A DNA stretch of 64,000 nucleotides from Streptomyces composti (GTDB taxonomy: Bacteria > Actinomycetota > Actinomycetes > Streptomycetales > Streptomycetaceae). The stretch's first letter is position 1; each line of letters starts with the position of its first letter. Shown here piece by piece: positions 54,326-61,782 of the stretch. Under the pieces are notes generated by a model, which was not told the origin of the DNA, did no database searches, and saw nothing but the letters and a program-made list of their open reading frames with translations. Location of the stretch: contig NZ_JAATEM010000023.1 in NCBI RefSeq assembly GCF_012034205.1, positions 1 to 64,000 of the forward strand, in the 5' to 3' direction. The position numbers and the translations under genes are program-made.

Positions 54326-55495
54326 ATGCCCAAGACGGCGTACGTCCGCACCAAACCGCATCTCAACATCGGCACGATGGGTCATGTCGACCACGGCAAG
54401 ACGACCCTGACCGCCGCCATCACCAAGGTGCTCGCCGAGCGGGGCGCCGGCACGTTCGTGCCGTTCGACCGCATCGACCGGGCGCCGGAGGAGGCCGCCC
54501 GCGGCATCACCATCAACATCGCGCACGTCGAGTACGAGACCGACACCCGGCACTACGCGCACGTCGACATGCCGGGCCACGCCGACTACGTCAAGAACAT
54601 GGTCACCGGCGCGGCGCAGCTCGACGGGGCGATCCTCGTCGTCTCCGCGATCGACGGGATCATGCCGCAGACCGCCGAACACGTGCTGCTCGCCCGGCAG
54701 GTGGGCGTCGACCACATCGTGGTCGCCCTCAACAAGGCCGACGCGGGGGACGAGGAGCTGACCGACCTGGTCGAGCTCGAGGTCCGCGACCTGCTCACCG
54801 CGCACGGCTACGGCGGCGACTCGGTGCCCGTGGTACGGGTGTCGGGGCTGAAGGCGCTGGAGGGTCACCCTCGCTGGACGGCCTCGATCGACGCGCTGCT
54901 CGACGCGGTGGACACCTATGTGCCCATGCCGGAGCGGTATCTGGACGCGCCGTTCCTGCTGCCGGTCGAGAACGTGCTCACCATCACCGGGCGCGGCACC
55001 GTGGTCACCGGAGCGGTGGAGCGCGGGACCGTGCGGGTCGGCGAGCGGGTCGAGGTGCTCGGCGCGTCCCTGGAGACCGTCGTCACCGGACTGGAGACCT
55101 TCGGCAAGCCGATGGAGGAGGCGCAGGCCGGGGACAACGTGGCGCTGCTGCTGCGCGGTGTGCCGAGGGACGCCGTGCGGCGCGGGCATGTGGTGGCCGC
55201 GCCGGGCAGCGTCGAGCCGCGCCGCCGGTTCACCGCCCAGGTGTATGTGCTGTCCGCCCGTGAGGGCGGCCGCACCACACCCGTCTCCACCGGGTACCGG
55301 CCGCAGTTCTACATCCGCACCGCGGACGTGGTCGGCGACATCGACCTCGGTGCGGCGGGTGTCGCCAGGCCGGGGGAGACGGTGACCATGACCGTCGAGC
55401 TGGGGCGCAGCGTCCCGCTGGAGCCGGGACTCGGGTTCGCCATCCGTGAGGGCGGGCGGACCGTCGGCGCCGGGACGGTCGGCGCCGTGCTGTGA
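54326..55495 (+). CDS. tuf3: Divergent elongation factor Tu (Tuf3)
   Basis: 389 residues. GTP-binding motifs are intact: GHVDHGKT (19-26), RGITIN, DMPGH (81-85, where normal EF-Tu has DCPGH), NKAD (136-139) and SGLKAL. It carries aminoacyl-tRNA to the ribosome. The sequence diverges throughout from ordinary Tuf1, as for the S. coelicolor tuf3 product, whose gene is known to be induced under stringent conditions. ATG 54326 has GAGGT at 54315-54319. The structured leader suggests post-transcriptional control. Confidence 0.95.
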   Translation: MPKTAYVRTKPHLNIGTMGHVDHGKTTLTAAITKVLAERGAGTFVPFDRIDRAPEEAARGITINIAHVEYETDTRHYAHVDMPGHADYVKNMVTGAAQLDGAILVVSAIDGIMPQTAEHVLLARQVGVDHIVVALNKADAGDEELTDLVELEVRDLLTAHGYGGDSVPVVRVSGLKALEGHPRWTASIDALLDAVDTYVPMPERYLDAPFLLPVENVLTITGRGTVVTGAVERGTVRVGERVEVLGASLETVVTGLETFGKPMEEAQAGDNVALLLRGVPRDAVRRGHVVAAPGSVEPRRRFTAQVYVLSAREGGRTTPVSTGYRPQFYIRTADVVGDIDLGAAGVARPGETVTMTVELGRSVPLEPGLGFAIREGGRTVGAGTVGAVL

Positions 55496-55642
55496 ACAGC
55501 GCCCGAGTGAGGGGAGTTCCTCTCATGTCCGGGCGTGCGCGGGGCACATCAGGGCGTGCGCGGGGGACCGCGGACCGGCTGCCGGCCGGTCGTGCGGTTC
55601 CCCGCGCCGCCGTGCGCGGCGCGGGCCCGGCACAATTGGCGG

Positions 55643-56488
55643 GTGAACGAAGCCGTACCTGTCACCCGGGTCACCGACCACGGCACCGCCAAGCTCATGC
55701 CCGACGTCGACCGGGAGCGGGCCTGGTTGCTGACCGTGGACGGGGCGCCGCAGTCCTACGTCGACCTGGACGATCCCGCGCACCTGGAGTTCGAGTACGC
55801 GCGCCGGCTCGGACATCTGCTGGACGTGGCCGGCGAGCCCGGGCGGGCCCTGGACGTGGTGCACCTCGGCGGCGGGGCGCTCACCCTGCCCCGGTACGTG
55901 GCGGTGACCCGGCCCGGCTCGCGGCAGGACGTCGTCGACGCCGACGGTGCCCTGCTGCGGCTGGTCGCCGAGCACCTGCCGCTGCCCGAGGGCGTCCCGA
56001 TCGCGCTGCACGCGGCGGACGCGCGAGTCTGGCTCCGGGGCGCACCGGACGACAGCGCGGACGTGGTGGTCGGGGACGTCTTCGGCGGCTCGCGCGTGCC
56101 CGCGCACCTCACCACCGTCGGGCATGTGCGCGAGGTGGCCCGGGTGCTGCGGGACGACGGCGTCTATCTGGCCAACCTGCCGGACGCTGCGCCCTTCGAC
56201 TTCCTGCGCTCCCAGCTCGCCACCCTCGCCACCCGGTTCGGGGAGCTGGTGCTGATCGCCGAGCCGGGGATGCTGCGCGGGCGGCGGTTCGGCAACGCGG
56301 TGCTGGCCGCCTCGCACCGGCCGCTGGACATCGCCGTGCTGAGCCGGCTCACCGCCGCCGACGCCTTCCCGGCGCGGGTCGAGCACGGTGCCGCGCTCGG
56401 CGCGTTCATCGGCGGCGCCCGGCCGGTGCGGGACGGGGACGCGGTGCCCTCACCCGAGCCCCCCGACGGCGCGTTCGGCATCGGCTGA
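55643..56488 (+). CDS. Spermidine synthase-like methyltransferase-fold protein
   Basis: 281 residues: a short N-terminal beta region (SYVDLDDPAHLEFEYARRL) and a Rossmann-like fold (VVHLGGGALTLPRYV; VVVGDVFGGSRVPAHLTT). The pattern resembles spermidine synthases, but the acidic residue binding the amine tail cannot be confirmed, so the activity is unproven. GTG 55643 lies 6 nt after CACAAT and may be leaderless. It overlaps the convergent MFS gene by 39 bp. Confidence 0.82.
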   Translation: MNEAVPVTRVTDHGTAKLMPDVDRERAWLLTVDGAPQSYVDLDDPAHLEFEYARRLGHLLDVAGEPGRALDVVHLGGGALTLPRYVAVTRPGSRQDVVDADGALLRLVAEHLPLPEGVPIALHAADARVWLRGAPDDSADVVVGDVFGGSRVPAHLTTVGHVREVARVLRDDGVYLANLPDAAPFDFLRSQLATLATRFGELVLIAEPGMLRGRRFGNAVLAASHRPLDIAVLSRLTAADAFPARVEHGAALGAFIGGARPVRDGDAVPSPEPPDGAFGIG

Positions 56489-57745
56489 GCCGCCGGCCCG
56501 CTCCGCCGGACCCGTCACCCGCACGGTGCGGCGGCGCAGCCGGCGCACATCGGGCACGCACAGCACCGCCGCCGTGGCGAGCACGATCAGCGCGGCGCAG
56601 CCCCACAGCGCCTGCGGGCGCCCGAACGCCGTCTCGGCCGGTCCTGCCAGGGCGGTCGCCAGCGGCACGAAGGCCACCGAGCCGAACCAGTCGTAGGCCG
56701 AGACGCGGGACAGCTTCTCCTCGGGGATCTCCTGGTGCAGCGCGGTCATCCAGGAGACGCCGAACACCTCCAGGCTGACGCCGGTCGCGAACATCACCGC
56801 GCACAGCACCGCCGCGGGCGTCGGAACGGCCAGCGCCGCGGACGGCAGCGCGAGCGGGAACACGCACAGGGTGCCGGTGCGCAGCAGGCGGCGGGGCTTC
56901 CAGCGGGTCATCAGCAGTGCCCCGACCACGGTGCCCGCGCCGAAGAACGCCAGCGCCAGCCCCCAGGGGGCGGCGCCGCCCAGATGATCGCGGGCGACCA
57001 GGGGTCCGTAGACCGCCTCGGCGGCGCCGACCACCGCGTTGGCGAGGGAGAACTGCACCACGATGCTCCACAGCCAGGGCCGGCCGGTGAACTCCCGCCA
57101 GCCCTCCCGGAGATCGGCCAGCAGTCCGCCGCCCGGGGCGCGCTCCGGGACGTGCCGGACGTCGAGCAGGGCGCGCAGGGCGGCGGCCAGGGCGAAGGCG
57201 GCCGCGTCCGCCGCCAGCACCCAGCCCGGTCCGACCGCGGCGACCAGGGCTCCGCCGAGGGCGGCACCGCCGAGGGACGCGCCCTGCATCGCCATGCGGA
57301 ACACGGCGAACGCCCGTCCCGCCTGTTCGCCCTGCACCGAGGACAGCAGCATGCCCTCGGCGGCCGGCCCGAAGAACGCCTGGCCGGTGCCGCCGAGGGC
57401 ACTGAGCAGCATCATGTGCCACAGCCGTGGCTCGCCCGCCAGCACCAGGGCGGCGAAGGCGGCCTGCGAGCCGCAGTTCAGCACGTTGGCCGCGACCATC
57501 ACCCGGTGCCGGGGCAGCCGGTCCGCCACCGCCCCGCCGATCAGCAGGAACAGCACCAGCGGCACGGTGCGCGCGGCGGCCACGAGACCGACGTCACCGC
57601 CGTCGCCGCCCGCCTCGAGGACGGCGAACGCGGCGGCGATCAGCGCACCGCTGCCGCCGAGGCCGGTGATCACGGCGGAGGCGGTCAGCAGGGTGTAGTT
57701 GCGGCCCGCCCAGGCCGGGCGGTTCAGGGGCTTGGCGGTCGGCAC
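56450..57745 (-). CDS. MFS transporter
   Basis: 431 residues, about 10-12 transmembrane helices. The intracellular loop motif GGAVADRLPRHRVMV is the usual family signature near helices 2-3. Similar single-polypeptide exporters in Streptomyces move drugs or siderophores; the substrate is unknown. The minus-strand GTG 57745 lies 6 nt after GATAGT and may be leaderless. Confidence 0.9.
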   Translation of the reverse strand: MPTAKPLNRPAWAGRNYTLLTASAVITGLGGSGALIAAAFAVLEAGGDGGDVGLVAAARTVPLVLFLLIGGAVADRLPRHRVMVAANVLNCGSQAAFAALVLAGEPRLWHMMLLSALGGTGQAFFGPAAEGMLLSSVQGEQAGRAFAVFRMAMQGASLGGAALGGALVAAVGPGWVLAADAAAFALAAALRALLDVRHVPERAPGGGLLADLREGWREFTGRPWLWSIVVQFSLANAVVGAAEAVYGPLVARDHLGGAAPWGLALAFFGAGTVVGALLMTRWKPRRLLRTGTLCVFPLALPSAALAVPTPAAVLCAVMFATGVSLEVFGVSWMTALHQEIPEEKLSRVSAYDWFGSVAFVPLATALAGPAETAFGRPQALWGCAALIVLATAAVLCVPDVRRLRRRTVRVTGPAERAGGSADAERAVGGLG

Positions 57746-57876
57746 CCCGTGACTATCGCCGGAGCCGCGCCGACTTGCCAAACCGGGCCCCGGAGCGGAC
57801 CGGTCACCGGGCGAGCGCGGCGGCCCGGCACCCGGGTCACGCCGAGCTCCTCGGTCACTCGTCGACCACCCGCCGG

Positions 57877-58881
57877 TCAGTCGTTGGTCGGGGGCTCCTC
57901 GGTCAGGCGCACCGTGCTGAGGATCTTCTGCACGGTCGACTCCGGGATCTCGTCCTTCACGCCCTTGGCCCCGTACAGGTTCCAGGTGACGAAGTCACCG
58001 GCGCCGTTCTTGAAGGCGAAGGTGATCGCCTTGCCCTCGCTGTCGCACTTGCCCTTCTGCGGAGTGCCCTCCGAGTGGGCGGTCGCGACATGGCCCTTGA
58101 TGCCCGACTTGGTGGTGTAGGGCTTGGGCTTGTCGAACTTGACGCTCTTCTTGTCGGGCTGGGTGTATCCGCCGTAGATCCACCACGGGACGCGGGTCTC
58201 GGCCGCCTGCTTGGTGTCCTTGGCGCCGTTCTCACCGCGGGTGCCGGCGGTGACGAGGGCGGTGTCCTCCTCGCGGCCGTCCTTGTCGCTGTCGGTGGTG
58301 CACCACTTGGACTTCAGGTAGGCGGGGGCGGTGACGGTGGTGCGCTCCCACTCGCCGTCCTTGCCCTTCCACTCGAAGCCCACGCTGGTGCCGGGGTTCT
58401 CGATCTCCCAGTCGGCGGGTACGTCGAACTTGGTGCCGAAGCGGGTGTTCACGACGACCTGCCAGCCCGGGATGGTCGCCTTCTCCTCCTCGCCGCCCCG
58501 CGGATTGTCGTTCGAGGGGGAGGTGCTCGGCTCGGCCGAGGTGTCCTTGGACGCGGTGGCGGACGGCTTCCCGTCCTTCTTGGTCGCCGTGTCGTCCTTG
58601 TCACCGCCGAGCACCAGGAAACCGGTCACACCCGCGGTGAGGACCACGGCGGCCGCAGCGATGATCGCCACCAGCTTGGTCCGGTTGCCGTTGCCGCCCT
58701 GCGGCGGCTGCGGCGCACCCGGCTGACCTTGGGCCCCCCACTGCGGCTGCTGGCCGGAGTAGGGGTTCGGCTGCTGATATCCGGGCTGCTGGTACGGATT
58801 CGGCTGCTGATACCCCGGCTGCTGGTACGGGTTGTTCTGCGGGTTCTGCTCGCCCCCGGGCGGTTGCTGTCCTGGCCACAT
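57877..58881 (-). CDS. Membrane-anchored hypothetical protein with Gln/Pro/Tyr-rich N-terminus (DUF8017-like)
   Basis: 334 residues. The cytoplasmic ~70 are low complexity, with YQQPGYQQPNPY repeated twice and a third partial copy; one membrane helix lies near 70-91. A Thr/Ser/Lys linker leads to a ~190-residue extracellular domain (WQVVVNTRFGTKFDVPADWE, VPWWIYGGYTQPDKKSVKFD, FVTWNLYGAKGV) with a DUF8017-type pattern. Function unknown. Minus-strand ATG 58881. The prion-like repeat resembles tails of actinobacterial membrane proteins that cluster in the cytoplasm. Confidence 0.8.
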   Translation of the reverse strand: MWPGQQPPGGEQNPQNNPYQQPGYQQPNPYQQPGYQQPNPYSGQQPQWGAQGQPGAPQPPQGGNGNRTKLVAIIAAAAVVLTAGVTGFLVLGGDKDDTATKKDGKPSATASKDTSAEPSTSPSNDNPRGGEEEKATIPGWQVVVNTRFGTKFDVPADWEIENPGTSVGFEWKGKDGEWERTTVTAPAYLKSKWCTTDSDKDGREEDTALVTAGTRGENGAKDTKQAAETRVPWWIYGGYTQPDKKSVKFDKPKPYTTKSGIKGHVATAHSEGTPQKGKCDSEGKAITFAFKNGAGDFVTWNLYGAKGVKDEIPESTVQKILSTVRLTEEPPTND

Positions 58882-59028
58882 GGGCAGCAACCCTAGCCGG
58901 GCCAGGGACACGATTGGGTCACCACCCTTTGACAGGGGCGTAGCAAGACGGTCCCGCCCCGGTCACCGCGCGGCTCCCGCACCGTGCCGCCACCCGCCGT
59001 GCCCTGGTCAGTCACGGCTACTCGTGGG

Positions 59029-59043
59029 TAACCTTCGCGCATG
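59029..59043 (+). promoter_or_regulatory. Leaderless promoter -10 of the thioesterase gene
   Basis: TAACCT at 59029-59034 ends 6 nt before ATG 59041; TGGTCA at 59005-59010 is a weak -35 with 18-bp spacing. Confidence 0.55.
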
Positions 59044-59493
59044 ACCGCAGAGCAGATGTCCATCGGCGAGATGCTCGCCGCCACGGTGCCCATGGCCCGG
59101 ACCCTGAACCTCCAGTTCCTGGAGACCACCCCGGAGCGCGCCGTCGTCTCGCTGCCGGACCAGCCCGACTACCACAACCACGTGGGCGGGCCGCACGCCG
59201 GCGCGATGTTCACCCTCGGCGAGTCGGCGAGCGGCGCCATCGTGCTCGCCGCGTTCGGCGACCAGCTCTCGCGCGCCGTGCCGCTGGCGGTCAGCGCGGA
59301 GATCTCCTACAAGAAGCTCGCCATGGGCCCGGTCACCGCCACCGCCACCCTCGGCCGCCCGGCCGCCGAGGTCGTCGCGGACCTCGACGAGGGCCGCCGC
59401 CCCGAGTTCCCGGTCACCATCGAGATCCGCCGCGAGGACGGCGCCGTCACCGGCGAGATGACGGTCACCTGGACCCTGCGCCCGAACGGCTGA
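59041..59493 (+). CDS. Hotdog-fold thioesterase (DUF4442/PaaI-like)
   Basis: 150 residues. YHNHVGGPHAGAMFTLGESASG is the hotdog core helix with the conserved HxGGPHxGAMFTLGE pattern; ISYKKLAMGPVTATATL forms the second half. Such proteins hydrolyse acyl-CoA or acyl-ACP thioesters. ATG 59041 appears leaderless. Monocistronic. Confidence 0.88.
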   Translation: MTAEQMSIGEMLAATVPMARTLNLQFLETTPERAVVSLPDQPDYHNHVGGPHAGAMFTLGESASGAIVLAAFGDQLSRAVPLAVSAEISYKKLAMGPVTATATLGRPAAEVVADLDEGRRPEFPVTIEIRREDGAVTGEMTVTWTLRPNG

Positions 59494-59506
59494 GCAGCCC
59501 GGGGCA

Positions 59507-59806
59507 CTACGGACGCCCCGGATCCGGGGGGCCGTGGCCGACGCCCGGCCCGCCGCCCCGCACGGACGCCCGCCTCGACGGCGGCGCGCCCCGGAGCCCG
59601 ACCACGGACCGCACCCAGGACGGCGTCAGGCCGAGCTGCTTCGCAAGCTCCTCCACCGGCACGCCCCGCCCGTGCGCCCGCCGCAGCGCCGCATTGCGCT
59701 GCCGCAGCAGGCGCCTGGTGGCCTCCTTGCTCGTCACCGACCGGTGCAGCACCACCGCCAGGCGCAGGAGCAGCCGGCCCAGGGCGTCGTCCCGCCTTCC
59801 GCGCAC
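59507..59806 (-). CDS. Small basic helix-turn-helix-like protein
   Basis: 99 residues, very Arg-rich, with VEELAKQLGLTPSWVRSVVG near 50-69 resembling a sigma-factor-region-4 or homeodomain-like helix-turn-helix. The C-terminal ~30 residues are Gly/Pro/Arg-rich. GTG 59806 has GGGGGG 5 nt upstream; an overlapping frame starts at ATG 59810 but lacks the helix-turn-helix. Target unknown. Confidence 0.6.
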   Translation of the reverse strand: MRGRRDDALGRLLLRLAVVLHRSVTSKEATRRLLRQRNAALRRAHGRGVPVEELAKQLGLTPSWVRSVVGLRGAPPSRRASVRGGGPGVGHGPPDPGRP

Positions 59807-59928
59807 TCATGCCCCCCATCAGCGCAGCCTCGTCCGATGCGACCACGGTCGGCGGTGCACGGCAGAGCGGCAAGGGCGCAGCACCGGCGCACAGAAGGCC
59901 CGCCCGGTTCCCTCACGGTCCCGGGCGG

Positions 59929-59967
59929 GGCGGCTGCGCCCGGCCGCCGCGGCCGGGCGCAGCCGCC
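59929..59967. terminator. Terminator hairpin of the cNMP-binding gene
   Basis: A 17-bp perfect stem (59929-59945 with 59951-59967) and 5-nt loop just beyond the minus-strand gene ending at 59999. Confidence 0.78.
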
Positions 59968-59998
59968 GGTCCGGGCGGCCCGCTCGGCGAGGTGGACG

Positions 59999-60463
59999 TC
60001 AGACCGTGCTGCCCGCTCCGTACGGGGCGTAGAGATCGAGGAGGCGGACACGGGCGGCGTGGAGGCGGTGGGCCACGACGTTGCCGACCCATTCGGCGAC
60101 GGCCTGACCGAAGACCGGGTCGGCGTGGCGGAGGGCGTTGACGGGAGCGGCGTCGAACTCGTACGCCCGCACCAGGGTCTCCGCCTCGGCGCCCAGATGC
60201 CAGATGCGCGGCTCGAACATCCAGGACCAGCCGACGAGTTCGTTGTGCCCGAGGCGTTCGATCACCGCGGGGCGGCGGCCGGGCACCCGCATGTCGAGGG
60301 CGACGGTGCCGGTCCTGACGACCCAGAACCGGTCGGCGCGCCCGCCCTCCTCGAACAGCCGGGCCCCTTGCGGGAACGACACCTCGCGGGCGAGCTCCAT
60401 CAGGCGTGCCCGGTGTTCGGCGGGCAGTGCGCGGATCGCGCTGGGGGACGGGGGAGCGAACAT
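59999..60463 (-). CDS. Cyclic nucleotide-binding domain protein without DNA-binding domain
   Basis: 154 residues forming one cNMP-binding beta-roll: REVSFPQGARLFEEGGRADR, FWVVRTGTVALDM and LGHNELVGWSWMFEP. The C-terminal ~50 residues are helical, but no CRP-type helix-turn-helix is present, unlike CRP/FNR regulators. The RxA ligand site of true cAMP binders is not conserved, so it may bind another ligand. The minus-strand ATG 60463 has AGGGAGG. It is divergent from a universal stress protein; both are likely co-regulated. Confidence 0.88.
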   Translation of the reverse strand: MFAPPSPSAIRALPAEHRARLMELAREVSFPQGARLFEEGGRADRFWVVRTGTVALDMRVPGRRPAVIERLGHNELVGWSWMFEPRIWHLGAEAETLVRAYEFDAAPVNALRHADPVFGQAVAEWVGNVVAHRLHAARVRLLDLYAPYGAGSTV

Positions 60464-60550
60464 GGCGGGCCTCCCTGAACCGAGGCTTTGCGGGTGAGCG
60501 GTCTGCCCTTGGCACCGTCCAGCCTCCCGCGCGCCCGGTCGCACCAGGAG

Positions 60551-60641
60551 GGGCCGAACGGCCCTGCGGGCCCGGCACACGGCCCTGACGCGCCCCCCGG
60601 GGGGCGGGGTCCTTCGGCACCGGGACGGGCCCTCGCGGCCC
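60551..60641. promoter_or_regulatory. Two GGGCC-N4/5-GGCCC palindromes (DevR/OsdR-like sites)
   Basis: GGGCC-GAAC-GGCCC (60551-60564) and GGGCC-CTCGC-GGCCC (60627-60641) lie in the gap between the divergent cNMP-binding and universal stress genes. They resemble the dyad bound by hypoxia/dormancy regulators of the DevR/OsdR type in actinobacteria. High GC content makes such palindromes easier to find by chance. Confidence 0.45.
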
Positions 60642-60703
60642 CTGTGCGCCCGGGCCGGGGCGCACCAGGCTGAAGGTGACCGCTTCGACCTCAGGAGGTC
60701 ACC

Positions 60704-61633
60704 ATGTCCCGCCCCCTCATCGCCGGCCTGGACGGCTCGCCCGAGAGCAGGGCCGCGGCCGAATGGGCGGCCCGCGAAGCGGCCCTGCGTGCCGCACCGC
60801 TCCGGTTGCTGCATGTCCACCCGACCGTCGTCGGCTCGCTGCTCGGCGGGGAGACCGAGCCGTCCTGGAGCGAGTCCGTCGCCGCCTCGGAGGACTCGGC
60901 AGGATCCTGGCCCCGGATGCTGCGGGAGGCCGCCGAAGGGCTGCGGCTGCGCCACCCCGGGGTGGAGATCGAGACCGAGCAGCGCATCGGCTCGCCCTAC
61001 GACGTGCTGATCCGTGCCTCGGACGAGGCCGAGATGCTGGTGCTCGGCTCCCGCGGCATGGGCGGCGTCGGCGGGTTCCTGGTCGGCTCCGTGGGGCTGG
61101 TCGTCGTGGCGCACGTCCGGCGGCCGGTGGTCCTGGTGCGGGCCGGGGAGCAGGCCGCCGACGAGCACCGTCCCGACCCGGCCGGGATCCCCTCCGCCGC
61201 CACTCCCTACCTGCCCGTGCTGCTCGGCCTCGACGTCGACGACCCCTCCGACGAGCTGCTCGCGTTCGCGTTCGCGGAGGCGGAGCGGCGGGAGACCGGC
61301 CTGCGGATCGTGCACGGCTGGAACCTGCCGCCGTACTACGTCTACGGAGTGCCCGCCGACCCCGAGCGCTACCAGGAGATCGCCTCCGCCCAGGCGGCGC
61401 TGCTCGCCGGGCTGGTGCGCCCCTGGCGGGAGAAGTTCCCGGACGTCGAGGTGACCGAGGAGTCCTTCGGCGGCACCCCCTCCGTCCGTCTGGTCGAGGC
61501 CTCCGCCACCTCCTCGCTGGTGATCGTCGGACGCCGGATGCGCCGGCACGCCATCGGCACCCGCATCGGCTCCGTCACCCACGCCGTGCTGCACCACGCC
61601 ACCGCCCCGGTCGCGGTGATCCCTTACCACTGA
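60704..61633 (+). CDS. Universal stress protein (two-domain)
   Basis: 309 residues with two Usp domains in tandem (about 1-145 and 165-309). Domain one has the ATP-binding GSRGMGGVGGFLVGSVG; domain two has GRRMRRHAIGTRIGSVTHAV. The family typically binds ATP and accumulates in hypoxia or stationary phase. ATG 60704 has AGGAGG 5 nt upstream. It lies between a cNMP-binding gene and a phosphoketolase, as in actinobacterial dormancy clusters. Confidence 0.95.
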   Translation: MSRPLIAGLDGSPESRAAAEWAAREAALRAAPLRLLHVHPTVVGSLLGGETEPSWSESVAASEDSAGSWPRMLREAAEGLRLRHPGVEIETEQRIGSPYDVLIRASDEAEMLVLGSRGMGGVGGFLVGSVGLVVVAHVRRPVVLVRAGEQAADEHRPDPAGIPSAATPYLPVLLGLDVDDPSDELLAFAFAEAERRETGLRIVHGWNLPPYYVYGVPADPERYQEIASAQAALLAGLVRPWREKFPDVEVTEESFGGTPSVRLVEASATSSLVIVGRRMRRHAIGTRIGSVTHAVLHHATAPVAVIPYH

Positions 61634-61643
61634 GACCCCACAG

Positions 61644-61662
61644 CGCACGGACATCCCGTGCG
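61644..61662. promoter_or_regulatory. Short hairpin between Usp and phosphoketolase
   Basis: CGCACGG/CCGTGCG, 7-bp stem and 5-nt loop, 10 bp after the Usp stop codon. It could be a weak terminator or an operator; no T-run follows. Confidence 0.4.
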
Positions 61663-61782
61663 GCGCGCACATTGCGCCACATGCCGCCGTACGCACGCGA
61701 GGGGCATCACACCGGCACAGACTGGTACTCCCTGCTGATGCCCGGCGCGGAGCGCACCCGCCGACCACTCACGGAGCCAGCC

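Noticed and set aside
59534..60478. 314-codon plus-strand frame
   Set aside because: Runs across the antisense of the helix-turn-helix and cNMP-binding genes and a terminator; the minus-strand genes carry the real motifs.
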